In this document: positions 11,793 to 22,324 of the stretch, in pieces
Layout: the number at the start of each line of letters is the position of its first letter
Position numbering within the stretch: position 1 is the first letter of the stretch
Source: Sorghum bicolor
Taxonomy: Eukaryota > Streptophyta > Magnoliopsida > Poales > Poaceae
Length of the DNA: 64,000 nucleotides
Direction: 5' to 3'
NCBI RefSeq assembly: GCF_000003195.3
Contig: NC_012877.2
Location: forward strand, 23,021,838-23,085,837
Made by a program: the position numbers and the translations under genes
The notes under the pieces: model-generated
The model's input: the letters and a program-made list of their open reading frames with translations, nothing else
Database searches by the model: none
What the model was told of the DNA's origin: nothing

Positions 11793-12110
11793 ACCAGTCC
11801 CCAAGCACCAAGTGCGCTCCTTAGAATTCTCAAATTGGTGGGCTGGTCGACCAGTCCCCGAGCGTATAGTGCTCGGTGGTCGGTGCAGTCCCCAAGTTCA
11901 TAAATTGGTGAGCTGGTCGACCAGTCCCCGAGCGTATAGTGCTCGGTGGTCGGTGCAGTCCTTGAAGTTCCGAGCTGATAGACTGGGCGACCAGTCCCCG
12001 AGCGTCGAGTGCTCGGTGGTCGGTGCAGTCCTTGAAGTTCCGAGCTGATAGACTGGGCGACCAGTCCCCGAGCGTCGAGTGCTCGGTGGTCGGTGCAGTC
12101 CCCGGATTGT
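11793..12110. repeat. 70-bp tandem repeat array upstream of the antisense gene of D
   Basis: The block CCAGTCCCCGAGCG recurs at exactly 70-bp steps, at 11851, 11921, 11991 and 12061, with a diverged unit at 11793. Units contain the inverted pairs CTGGTCGACCAG and GAGTGCTCGG. The third and fourth units are nearly identical, the first two differ in the middle. The array lies about 400 bp upstream of the antisense gene start and may act as its upstream regulatory region, which is inference only. Confidence 0.9.
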
Positions 12111-12391
12111 TGACTCACTGGCGTATGTGTCTTCTTATTTTTGAAAAGATCTGTCCAGTTAAAGTTGACGTGACGAGGCCTCCTGACGGGGTGTCAGACG
12201 GATGCATGAAAAGTTGCACCTGACAACTGTACAGCCGCCCTTTGCATGGTTTGAGAAAAGGAAACCATCAATTGGTACGAAAACTCCGCCGCATTAATTG
12301 TCTATAATCATTGTAAACCGAAACGCCGCGTCCGCCGCATGGCCTGCCCACTTCCCGAGAATACAGGAAGTGGGAGAGGTGGAGTTGCGGG

Positions 12392-12400
12392 CTTATAAGA
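12392..12400 (+). promoter_or_regulatory. TATA box of the antisense gene in Element D
   Basis: CTTATAAGA lies about 115 bp before the ATG at 12512, on the same strand. It would place transcription start near 12425, giving a leader of about 85 bases that is C/T-rich as is common in plant promoters. It is separate from the LTR promoter, which points the other way. Confidence 0.55.
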
Positions 12401-12511
12401 GCCTAATAGGTCCGCCTGTACCGCTTTCGCTGCCATTGCCTTCAAACCTTCCGCTCTCATCTTCTCCAATCTCCTGCATCTTCCTAACTCAAGCCCACAT
12501 TCGCACCTCTA

Positions 12512-15500
12512 ATGGCGAAGAGCGACTCCAGGAAGAGGGCCGAACTGATGGCCAAGGAGTGGAAGAAGTCTCGCAGCACCACAAAATCTCTTGGTGACCT
12601 CGTCGATATGGGGCTTCTGCACGGCCCGGAGCTCGGCGGCTGGAGGGCACCGGAGGGGGAGAGCTACCCCGACCCTCGCGCCGGTGAGATCGTCGTATTT
12701 GAAGATTTCATTAAGAGGGGTTTTGGTGTTCCTGTTCATCCTTTTCTTCAAGGTCTTCTTTTGTATTATGAGATCGAGATTTGCAATCTGCACCCGAACT
12801 CAATTCTCCTCATTTCCACCTTTATCCACCTGTGCGAGGCCTATGTTGGCATAGAGCCGCACTTCGATCTTTTTCGGTATCTTTTCTGCTTGAGGAAGAA
12901 GGGAGCAGTTGGAGGCTCCAAGGTTGCAGGTGGAGTATACCTCAACCTTCGTGATGGAATGAAGAATCGCTACCTGCACTGCCCATGGAACACTTCCTTG
13001 ACCGAATGGTACAGGAAGTGGTTCTACATCAGGGAGGAACCGGGCAGCTCCACGTTCTGCGACGTGGGATACATTCCTGAGAAGAGGACGAGCTGGACTG
13101 ACCGCCCGGAGTTCGACGGTCCAGTGGCGGATCTCATGAAGCTGATCGACTGGTCGCGCCTGGACGGGCTTGGCGTGGTCGGCAACTTCATTTGCCGCCG
13201 GGTGATGCCCTGCCAGAAGAGGGTGCACTCGGCGTACGAGTATGCCGGAAGCGCGGACCCGACCAGGATGCGGTCGGAGATCTTGGAGAAAGCGGAGGTA
13301 CAACAGCTGTTGAACGAGCTGTTTAACTTCGCGGATGGGGGCTTCATCCGTGGCAGTGATCGGGTGCAAGCCTTCAAGTTAGGACGACCAGCACCAAAGG
13401 TATGTAGCAGATTCTGTTTTAGCATTCGTATATCGCCTGCAGTTGACTCATCTCTGTTGCTTTTGCAGATCGGCAATGTCGACCGGTGCACAGTGTATGT
13501 ATCACTGGCACCGGGGATGGAAAATCCTGCGGGAGAGGTCCCGCCAGAGGAGGACGCTGCTCGGTGTACTCATTACACCAGCAGTGAGGAAGACCAAGCC
13601 CGCCCCGTCCCGACCTCCGAGGAGAGGGTAGCGGGGAAAAGGCCATTGCCGGCAGATCCCTTGCCGACACCGGAGCTGCTGGCAGATCTACCGGCGGAGA
13701 GCAGCCAAGCACCGAAGCGTCGTCGGCTCGTGCGGATCGTCGACGACGACGACGACGAGGAGGCTGCGCCGTCGTTGGTCCGACGGCCTCGGAGCCGCCC
13801 AGACAATGCGCCGGTCGCCACTGATCGAGTGGCCAGCGGCGCCGCTGCCCCGCAAGCTGTCGAGATGGGGGCACAGGTGCCGACCGGCCGGGCGAGGAGG
13901 AGGTTCACCGCGACCCACCGTCGGTCAGACCTGTAAGTGTTCGACTTACGTATTTTGGACTTCTCTTTGACTTTTTTTTTTTGAAATTTGACTTTTGTTC
14001 CTGTAGTGCGGCATCGGATGTCGACCCCGGCCAAGCTGCCAGCCAGGGAACGGGCGAGCCTGCCCGCGGTTCTGGGGATGCGGCCCCCCAGACCACAGAG
14101 CAGCCAACAGCTGCAGTCGCGCCTGGGAGCACCGAGGGGCTCCCGAGCGCGGCACCGACTACGACAAGCAGCCCGACCAGGGCTGGAGAGGCTCCCCCAA
14201 CTGACTCCTCAGAGAAGGGAAGATCTCCGACCGCTCCTCCTGCCGGGGGGAGTGAAGTCCCCACGCCGCCCCGAGCAGGAGCCTCTTCGGCTGCGGGCTC
14301 CCCAGGTCTGGTCCAAGGGCCAGTAATACCTGGGACCACCACCGGGGGTGACGCAGCACAGGAGGAGGAAACCCGGGTGGCCTCCGATGATGAGGTGGAG
14401 GAGATCGAGGGTCGTCCCCGTGATGGCCGCCAACACGTGTATGTGTGGCGCCAACGCGGGGATCACTTTATCGGGCATGAGGAGCTCGCCGAGACCGAAG
14501 AGGCTGCCAGGGTGGAGCGCGCGGCCAAGCGCCTCGTCGACGAAGTCAAGGTAAGCGGCTTTTTGTACTGCTGCACATTCTTTTGCCTTGTCTTGCATGG
14601 TCGTTATATGCTTGCTTTGTAGGACGCAATGAAAACGGCGAAGTACCGGAAACGGTGCTTTGACCAGATAGAAGGCGTCATGGCCGAGAACAAGGCCCTT
14701 GCCGCAGAGGTAGACCGGTTGCGGGCGGAGGTTGGGGAGAAGGTGGTCGAGATGAGTGCCGAAAAGGAGCGTCGTCTCGACCTCGCTCGTCGTTTGGCCG
14801 ACCAGTACCGGCTGCAAGAAGGTTAGTCACAAGCTCCGAGCAGCTTCGCGTACTTGTATAGTTTGCTTTGCTGACCAGTTTAGGATTCACGCAGACTTGG
14901 AGGAGGAGGTGGCGAGCCTCCGACAAGAGAAGGAGCAGCTCAGCCAAAAGCTCACCGGTGCGCTGGAGTCCGGGCGGCGAGCAGGAGAGGAATTGGGTCG
15001 AAAAGACCGGGAGCTATCTGGTAATGGGTGCCGCCTTGTTGGTTGCTGCCTGCCCCTTTTTTATGCCTAAAATAACGCTTCGTTTCGTTTGCAGTGCTCA
15101 AGGTGAACGCCAAGAAGCACCTGGATGATCTGACCAAGGACCGGGACTCCTGGAAGGTCAACTGTTGCAGGATCTGGAAAGGAGTGTCCCCGGTCCTAGA
15201 CCTGATCAGTCCGGAGCTCCCGGAGAGCCAGCCCCGCGCGCCGCAGTTGACCCCGGTCGAGAAGGCGCAACGGGCGTGGGACTGGCTCCAGCAGTTTGTG
15301 ATGGACGCCGGGGAGTTTGCCGGCGCGCACGTCCTCAGCATGGTGCGCACCCACTACCCCCTGGTCGACTTGAGCAGGCTGGAGAAGGGGTACCCGAAGG
15401 AAGTCGGCCCGCAGGACGCGGACGAGCTTCGGGGTAGTCTGCTGGACTTGTCGTCGACAGTGATCGGCGACATCAATCTGTGCGGAACGGCCACTCCTCC

Positions 15501-15669
15501 AGACCAGCCGAGTTCAGATAGGTCGGCCAGGGAGTTGTCGGGCGCGTCCGTTGCGGGAGATGGGCGGTCGACGCCTGCGGTCTCGACCAGCCAGGCGCTG
15601 GTGGCCCCGGCCCCTTCGTCCGGGCAGCAGGGCCAGGCGGGTGATCAGCCCGAGCAGCTAGGCCAATAA
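12512..15669 (+). CDS. Antisense six-exon gene of Element D, Transposase_28 (putative gypsy-type transposon) family
   Basis: This gene runs opposite to gag-pol. Proposed exons are 12512-13399, 13469-13932, 14007-14550, 14623-14821, 14884-15020 and 15095-15669; every intron is GT...AG and 62-74 bases. Joined length is 2807 bases, one short of a multiple of three. Phases agree everywhere except exon 5, where the coiled-coil frame (ADLEEEVASLRQEKEQL) is one base off, so a 1-base deletion near 14886 is likely. Exon 1 encodes the conserved domain (GWRAPEGESYPDP, GEIVVFEDFIKRGFGVP, LCEAYVGIEPHFDLFRYLF, RKWFYIREEP). Exons 2-3 are Pro-, Ala- and acid-rich and disordered, with six Asp in a row. Exons 4-6 are coiled coil plus a globular end. 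The name 'transposase' is historical; no catalytic motif is visible and the function is unknown. Intron 1 (69 bases) is open, so retention is also possible. Confidence 0.75.
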
Positions 15670-15750
15670 AGTAGTCTGTAGGAATAGACTAGTGTCTGCC
15701 CGTCAGGGGATTTATTGTAAACTTTGTATGTAAAGTTTGTAATAAAGTTT
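15664..15750 (+). terminator. Polyadenylation signals of the antisense gene
   Basis: AATAAA overlaps the stop codon region (15665-15670). A second AATAAA follows at 15741-15746 in a T-rich stretch with TGTAA motifs (15716-15740). This is the normal near-upstream arrangement for plant poly(A) sites and supports a real transcript on the plus strand. Confidence 0.5.
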
Positions 15751-15946
15751 ACTTTTTGTCATGACTGTTGTTTTGAGCGCTGTAAGAATATCTGAGTGAC
15801 GTGTCACCGTATTTGTCTTGGTTGTCGCTAAGAGCATCCATTGCAGGAGTTTTGCCGAGTGCTGTGTGTGACAAGGTATAGGCAAAAAATAGAGAATTTC
15901 ATTATCAAAAATTATAAGATACTTACAAAAGAAAGTCATTGAAACT

Positions 15947-17217
15947 TTATGGATAGAAACGTCGCAGTTTGTCGATGTGCCAAGAGTTAGGCACTCGTGT
16001 TCCGTCTGGCTACGCCAATCTATAGGACGTAGGTCGTGTGACCTCGGTCACCACGAAGGGTCCTTCCCAGGGAGTGGATAGCTTGTGCATTCCCTCCTGG
16101 CTTGTTTTCCATCGAAGCACCAGATCGCCGACCACGAAGGAACGGTCCTTGACGTTCCTGTTGTAGTATCGCCTGACTGCCGCGAGATATTTTGCTGTTC
16201 GGAGACATGAAACTAAACGCTTTTCCTCCATGCAATTGATTTCGAGTTCTCTGGCGTTGTCGGCGGTCGCCTGGTCGAAGTGCTCGATTCTAGGAGATCC
16301 GAAGTGTATGTCAGACGGCAGGACCGCCTCTGCACCGTATACCATGAAGTAGGGAGACACCCCTGTGTTTCGACTGGTCTGGGTTCGGAGGCCCCAGACC
16401 ACTGCCGGCAATTCTTTCATCCATCGACCGGGTGCTCTGTCGTTTCGGTGTACAGCCTTTTCTTTAGGGCGTCAACGATCATTCCGTTAGCACGTTCGAC
16501 TTGACCGTTGGCACGTGGATGTGCCACTGACACATATTTTATGACTATGCCTCTGTCATCGCAGAAATCCCAAAAAGTGGTGCCAGTAAACTGAGTGCCT
16601 AGGTCGGTGATTATGCTGTTCGGGATGCCGAATCTGTGTATGATTTGATTGAGAAACTCCACAGCCTTCTCGGAGGTTGCCTTGACCAGGGGCATGTATT
16701 CAATCCACTTGGAGAACTTGTCGATTAACACGAAGACAAAGTTGAAATTGCCCGGGGCTGGTTTAAATGGTCCGATCATGTCAAGCCCCCAGCAAGCAAA
16801 GGGCCAAGACGACGGGATGGTTTGAATTTCATGGGCAGGTACGTGGGTCCTCTTAGCGAAAAACTGACATCCTTCGCAATGCCGAACCAGTTTTTCTGCG
16901 TCGCCGACCGCGGTTGGCCAATAAAAACCTGCTCGGAAAGCCTTTCCGACCAGCGTTCTAGATGCGGCGTGATTGCCGCAGGATCCAGCGTGTATGTCCT
17001 CCAAGAGCTTGATACCATCATCTTGGGGTATGCACTTGAGCAGTACTTCGGAGCTTGCGTTTTTTCCGCATGAGTTTTCCGTCGACCAGGATGTAGTTCT
17101 TTGATCGTCGGATGAGGCGCTCGTTCTCTGTTTTGTCCTGAAAGCCTGTCCCGTCTGATATGTATTTGATGAACGGGGTACGCCAGTCACGCCCACCGGT
17201 TGTCGGAGTGGCGTCAT
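15947..17217 (-). pseudogene. Integrase of Element D (frameshifted)
   Basis: Integrase inserts cDNA into the genome. The N-terminal zinc finger is visible (HAGSCGNH ... CEGCQ), then the catalytic core with all three acidic residues: D in GLDMIGPF, D in IITDLGTQF, E in GQVERANGMIV. The C-terminal part is DRSFVVGDLVLRW ... LSTPWEGPFVVTEVTRPTSYRLA. Three defects are seen. One extra A lies in the A6 run (plus-strand T6 at 17060-17065) that separates it from RT-RNase H. One base is missing near 16432, between TTEHP and RWMKELPAVVWG. A TAG follows YRLA near 16008, after which the frame continues PDGTRVPNSW...LRRFYP to 15947. Confidence 0.85.
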
Positions 17218-19132
17218 CTATGAGCATTGCCTCGGTGGGTTGCTTGTTGACCAGGGGGGAGCTTACGCTCGGCTCATGGATGTCCTGGACGAAAATACCC
17301 CGCGGGATTTGGGCCCGAGATGAGCCTAACTTTGACAACGCATCTGCTGCTTGGTTCTTATCCCGGACCACGTGGATGTACTCTATGCCATAGAAGTTAG
17401 TTTCCCATTTGCGAATTTCTTTGCAGTAGAGATCCATCTTCTCGTGGGTTGCGTCCCACTCCTTGTTGAGCTGGTTGATGACCAAAGCGGAGTCGCCGTA
17501 GACATAGAGGCGCTTGACCCCCAGTTCAACGGCTAGTCGTATGCCATGTAAGCATGCTTCGTATTCGGCGACGTTGTTTGACGCCGGAAAAAGGATCCGA
17601 AGGACGTAACGGAGTTTGTCCTTGTTGGGTGATACGAACAATATCCCAGCGCCTGCACCGTTGATGTTCAAGGACCCATCAAAGAAAATTGACCAGTGGT
17701 CTGAGACATCGGGAACGGAAGGCTCGTTGAGATCCGTCCATTCGGCAATGAAATCGACCAGGGCTTGAGACTTGACAGTGGTGCGACTCTGGAACTCCAG
17801 GGAAAATGGACATAATTCCATTGCCCATTTCACGATTCTGCCATTGGCGTCTTTATTGCGCAGGATGTCCCCGAGAGGAAAGCTGGTTGTCACCAGGACT
17901 CGATGGCCGTCGAAGTAGTGCTTCAGCTTTCTTGACGTTATCAGGATGGCATATATAAGCTTCTGTATTTGTGGGTACCTGGCCTTGGACTCGTTTAAGA
18001 CTTCGCTTATGAAGTAAACGGGTCTCTGGACCTTGAAGACGTGACCTGGTTCATCTCGCTCGACCACTATTGCCGTGGAAACAACCCTGTCGGTTGCAGC
18101 AATGTAAAGGAATAGGTCTTCATTGGGCTGAGGCGCTGTGAGGACAGGTGGTGAAGTGAGGAAGGTCTTAAGCTGAGTGAACGCAGCGTCGGCTTCCTCT
18201 GTCCAAGAAAATTTTTCTGACGCTTTCAATAGTTTGAAGAAAGGGAGGCCTTTTTCTCCCAGCCTTGAGATGAAACGACTGAGGGCGGCCATGCATCCGG
18301 TTAGCTTCTGAATATCCTTGACATTTTTCGGTGGTCGCATGTCGAGTACGACTTTGACTTTTGAAGGGTTTGGTCGTATGCCGTCGCGACTGACGACGTT
18401 GCCGAGCAGTAGACCGGAAGGAACGCCGAAAATGCATTTCTTGGGGTTGAGCTTCCACTTGTACCTATTAAGTGCCTTGAAGGTTCGGTCTAAGTTGTCG
18501 ATTAGGGTGCTCGCGTCCCTTGTTTTTACGACCACGTCGTCCACATAGGCCTCGACGAGGTCATCGCGAATCTCGTCGTGGAGGCATTGCTGGATGGCCC
18601 TTTGATAAGTGGCCCCGGCGTTTTTAAGTCCGAAAGACATGGTAGTGTAGCAGTATGCGCCGAAGGGTGTGATGAAGGATGTTTTGATCTGATCTTCTTC
18701 CTTTAGCGAGATCTGGTGATAACCAGAGTAGCAATCTAGAAAGGAGAGGAGTTCGCATCCGGCCGTTGAGTCGACCACCTCGTCGATGCGAGGAAGACCA
18801 AAAGGATCTTTAGGACAGTGTTTGTTGAGATCGGTGTAATCAACGCACATTCTCCATTCATTATTCTTTTTGCGTACAAGAACCGGATTGGCGAGCCAAT
18901 CGGGGTGATACACTTCTTTTATGAATCCGGCTGCTAGAAGCCGTGTTATTTCTGTCCTAATAGCCTCCTTTTTGTCACGAGCGAACTGTCGCGGTTTTTG
19001 CTTGATTGGTCTTGCGGTCTTCGAGACATTTAAGGAGTGCTCGATCAGGTTTCGTGGGACACCGGGCATGTCTGCGGGTTTCCATGCGAAAACGCTCACG
19101 TTGTCCCTTAGAAACCTGACGAGCGCGTCTTC
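17018..19132 (-). pseudogene. Reverse transcriptase and dual RNase H of Element D
   Basis: The frame follows directly, without change, from the gag-protease ORF past one TAG at 19133-19135. The RT order is conserved: [15 protein letters not shown], then [52 protein letters not shown], and the polymerase site [11 protein letters not shown] first RNase H module ([20 protein letters not shown] ... [22 protein letters not shown]) lacks obvious catalytic acids. A second module ([17 protein letters not shown] ... [16 protein letters not shown] ... [12 protein letters not shown] ... [10 protein letters not shown]) has the full D-E-D-D set. Two RNase H domains mark the Tat lineage. About 690 codons are open. 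The 3' end runs out of frame at 17018 because of the homopolymer insertion at 17060-17065. Confidence 0.9.
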
Positions 19133-22100
19133 CTATTTTGGATCCAGGTTAGCCCCGATGAGGGCTGTCTTCTCGGGGTTGCCTTCGACCAGCTGCACTT
19201 CTTTGTACTCCTTGGATTTCGAGTTCTTTCTGGCTGTCTCCTGCTCAGGTAATCGGAGCTGGTCGGGAGGCAGCTGTGCGGCTTGGTTTGCTGTTTCCGC
19301 CATGCGGATTGAGAGGTCGATTGCCTCGGTGATCTTGAAGCTTTCTTCTTCGCAGGTGTACGCGGTGTAGACGTTGCCTCTGATGGTTAGGACACCCTTC
19401 TCCGTGGGCATCTTAAGGACTAGGTATGAGTAGTGCGGGACTGCCATGAACTTTGTCAGCGATGGGCGGCCCAGTATGGCGTGATAGGTCCCGTCGAAAT
19501 CCGCGACTACGAAGTTGATGAACTCCGTCCGGAAGTGATCGGGTGTGCCGAATTGGACAGGCAATGTTATCTGTCCGAGGGGCACCGAACTTTGACCTGG
19601 CAAAACCCCCCAGAATTGGGCGTCGTAAGGTTTTAGTTGTGTCGGTGATATCTTGAGGGCGGGCAGGCTGTTGCGGAAGAGGATGTCGATGGAGCTTCCC
19701 CCGTCCACGAGCACGCGCTCGAATCTGATGCTATTGATGCAGGGATCAAGAATCAGTGGGAAACGACCCGGCTCTGGGATAGCGGCCCACTGGTCCTTCC
19801 TGCTGAACGAGATCTCCCTGTGGGACCACGCGGGAAATTTCGGATCTGCGATCAGCCCGTCCGTGCTGTCTATGTTGAGGCAGGCTCTCTTTAATAGCTT
19901 TCTTTCTCGCTTGGACTCAGTGGAGACCTTGCCCCCGAAAATGGAGTGGACCACGTCGGTGGGGCTGACGTATTGGTGTCGGGGGTCCCTGTCTTGGTCC
20001 TCATCCTCATCTTCGTGGTCGTGCCCGTCGCGCTTGTTATTTTTCTTGGCGGAGTCCTCTTGGGCGGCCTGCCGTGTATAGATACTTTTGAGGACGCGGC
20101 ACTCTTCCATGGTATGGTTAGACTTTGGGTGTAGCTGGCACGGTCCCTTCAACGTTTTGTTGTAGTCGTCTTGGTAGTCCCGTCGTCCATTGGGACGTTT
20201 GACCGTATTTACTTCGTGGTCGTATTCGCGAGGGCGCTTTCCTCTGAAGTCGTCGCGGCTGTCGCGCCACCGATCCCAACCCTCTCGGTGATCGCGGTTG
20301 TCGGAGCGGCGGTGATTTCTGTTGTCGTAGCGACCACGACCGTCATCTCGCCGGGAAGGCTGGTCGGGGCCTCTCGCATCGTCTCGGATTAGTTTTTCTG
20401 CGTCATCAGCATCGGCGTAATTTTTAGCCGTGGCGAGGAGCTCTGCTACCGTTGATGGGCGCTTACGCAACAGCTTGTTCCTCAGCGCTTCATGGAAACG
20501 CAAGCCCTTGATAAAGGCTGATATGGCCTCGTCATGAGAAATCTTCGGGATTTTGAGGCGCATATCCGAGAATCGTCGGATGTAATCGCGCAGAGGTTCA
20601 TTCTTCCTGTCCCTTATCCTTTCAAGGTCATACTTGTTTCCGGGCTGCTCGCATGTGGCGATGAAGTTGTCGATGAAAGCCTGGCGTAGCTCTTCCCAAG
20701 AGTCGAAGGAGTCCTCGGGCAAGCCGAGAAGCCACTGATGACCAGCCTGGTCGAGGACTACGGGGAAGTAGTTAGCCATGACGTGCTCATCTCCTGCCGC
20801 TGATCGGACGGTGATTTCATAGAGAGTGATCCAGTTCTCTGGATTTTCCTTGCCGTCGTATTTTTTAAGTTTTTCGAGCTTGAAATTGCGGGGCCACACG
20901 ACCTGGCGGAGGTGTGAGGAGAACTGTCTTAGGCCCGGAGGACCGTGGGTCGCATCGTACTCGATGCGGCGCAGGTTTTCGTGGACTGCTCTCTCTGCGG
21001 CGCGCCTGTTGATGCGGTCCCGGGCATCTTTGGGAGGGATGTTGTGACGGAGATCCCTGTGTTGGTCTTCTTCTTGGCCGCGTACGCCGTGAATTTGCTT
21101 GCGGCGGCCATCGGCGTCCCGACCACCATCGTCGCGCCGCGAGTCCCCTCGACGGTTGTCGGGGGAGCGGCTGCGGTGACGCCTGCTGGGTGAGACCTGG
21201 CTACGATTAGTCTGGTCGGAGGCGGCTTCCGTATAAGAGACGTCCTGGACTCTCTTGAGTAGAGTGGCTGTCTGTCCCATTGCGGCGATCAGGTGTGCTC
21301 GGATGCTGGTCCGGACTCTCTGGCATTCGGGGGTGTTAGGAAGCCGATCCAGGTTGGCCATGGCGACAGCCACGTTGGCGCTTGGCGTTTTGTAGACCGG
21401 CTGGTCCCCGACCATGTCAAAGGCATCGTTGAGGTTACTTGGTGGCATCTGTTGTTGCTCGTCCGCACGCCGTCGGGCACGATCGGCGTTACGCCGTTCG
21501 CGGAGTTGCCTCTGGTCATCTGTTTCTCCGTCAACAGCCGGTTCGTCGGCGCTGACATTGAACACAATATCCCCTCGCCGGGGGGGGAATATCGGGAATC
21601 GGTCGAAACCCGGAGGGTGTGAAGGAAAATCCAGGTCGTAGCCCTCGTCTTCGGTGTTTATAACCTCGGTGGGGACGGAGCCGGTGCTTGAGTTGGTGCT
21701 GGAAACCTGGCCGTCCCGTAGCTCTCGGATTGTCACCATGTTGACATGGTGACGATTGTTCCTTGTCGGCGACCAACCCGCCTTGCTGAAAACGGATTGG
21801 ACATGCTGTGAGTAAACAGAGGCCGAGTTGTTCAGGCCGCAAGGATAGTCTTCCTTTTTGAGCTCGACGGATCGTCCTGAGGGGGTTGAGGTTATCGTCA
21901 GGGACGTTCCCAGCCGTTCGTGTGTGGCGACACGAGTTGGCCGACGAGATTTCGAAAAATCCGCTCGAGCAGCTTGGTCGGGACGGCGCAGAATTCCATC
22001 TATTAGTTGGGAAACTTCGAGTAGCTTGGAGTCAGCGCGATCGAGCGCTTGGAGGAGGTCCGAGCAGTCGATCTCCTTTCCCTTGTAGAGTGGGAACGGT

Positions 22101-22276
22101 GGTCGGGAGCTTGGTGCCGTCATGCGTGTGGTCGGAGACGGCGTGATCTCAGATCGGACCTGGATCTCTTTCGGAACCGTGGTCGCGAAACCGCCGCTGC
22201 ACGTCGTCCACGTGGTCTGGCCGACGGTGAACGTGAGGCCTTCGGGCACGGTCGCGGAAGCTGGGATCGTGACCAT
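19133..22276 (-). CDS. gag-protease polyprotein of Element D
   Basis: The ORF is open without break for about 1050 codons and starts at the first ATG, 22276 (MVTIPASATVPEGL); the frame is also open upstream through the PBS. Residues about 1-430 are variable and charged. The gag domain follows (PRNFKLEKLKKYDGKENPENWITLYEITV, LPEDSFDSWEELRQAFIDNF, LRDYIRRFSDMRLKIPKI). Then come an Arg/Asp-rich stretch and a Cys/His motif (CQLHPKSNHTMEEC). The retropepsin reads RVLVDGGSSIDILF, and HAILGRPSLTKFMAVPHYSY. It ends at TAG (19133-19135) exactly where related elements continue into RT in the same frame, so this is either a nonsense change (probably from Gln) or a readthrough site. Confidence 0.88.
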   Translation of the reverse strand: MVTIPASATVPEGLTFTVGQTTWTTCSGGFATTVPKEIQVRSEITPSPTTRMTAPSSRPPFPLYKGKEIDCSDLLQALDRADSKLLEVSQLIDGILRRPDQAARADFSKSRRPTRVATHERLGTSLTITSTPSGRSVELKKEDYPCGLNNSASVYSQHVQSVFSKAGWSPTRNNRHHVNMVTIRELRDGQVSSTNSSTGSVPTEVINTEDEGYDLDFPSHPPGFDRFPIFPPRRGDIVFNVSADEPAVDGETDDQRQLRERRNADRARRRADEQQQMPPSNLNDAFDMVGDQPVYKTPSANVAVAMANLDRLPNTPECQRVRTSIRAHLIAAMGQTATLLKRVQDVSYTEAASDQTNRSQVSPSRRHRSRSPDNRRGDSRRDDGGRDADGRRKQIHGVRGQEEDQHRDLRHNIPPKDARDRINRRAAERAVHENLRRIEYDATHGPPGLRQFSSHLRQVVWPRNFKLEKLKKYDGKENPENWITLYEITVRSAAGDEHVMANYFPVVLDQAGHQWLLGLPEDSFDSWEELRQAFIDNFIATCEQPGNKYDLERIRDRKNEPLRDYIRRFSDMRLKIPKISHDEAISAFIKGLRFHEALRNKLLRKRPSTVAELLATAKNYADADDAEKLIRDDARGPDQPSRRDDGRGRYDNRNHRRSDNRDHREGWDRWRDSRDDFRGKRPREYDHEVNTVKRPNGRRDYQDDYNKTLKGPCQLHPKSNHTMEECRVLKSIYTRQAAQEDSAKKNNKRDGHDHEDEDEDQDRDPRHQYVSPTDVVHSIFGGKVSTESKRERKLLKRACLNIDSTDGLIADPKFPAWSHREISFSRKDQWAAIPEPGRFPLILDPCINSIRFERVLVDGGSSIDILFRNSLPALKISPTQLKPYDAQFWGVLPGQSSVPLGQITLPVQFGTPDHFRTEFINFVVADFDGTYHAILGRPSLTKFMAVPHYSYLVLKMPTEKGVLTIRGNVYTAYTCEEESFKITEAIDLSIRMAETANQAAQLPPDQLRLPEQETARKNSKSKEYKEVQLVEGNPEKTALIGANLDPK

Positions 22277-22304
22277 CTTGTTCGCCGGAAAAGTTGCACT
22301 CACA

Positions 22305-22323
22305 CCCCCTACCTGGCGCGCCA
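22305..22323 (-). promoter_or_regulatory. Primer-binding site of Element D
   Basis: On the coding strand this is TGGCGCGCCAGGTAGGGGG, one base after the 5' LTR. The same sequence follows the LTR of Element F (41404-41421). I do not assign the tRNA. Confidence 0.75.
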
Positions 22324-22324
22324 C

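Noticed and set aside
11793..12110. CRISPR array
   Set aside because: Contiguous 70-bp tandem repeats without unique spacers in a plant retrotransposon.
13419..14817. Long minus-strand ORFs opposite the antisense gene of D
   Set aside because: They are G/C-rich shadows. The plus-strand frame has the family domain, splice sites and poly(A) signals.
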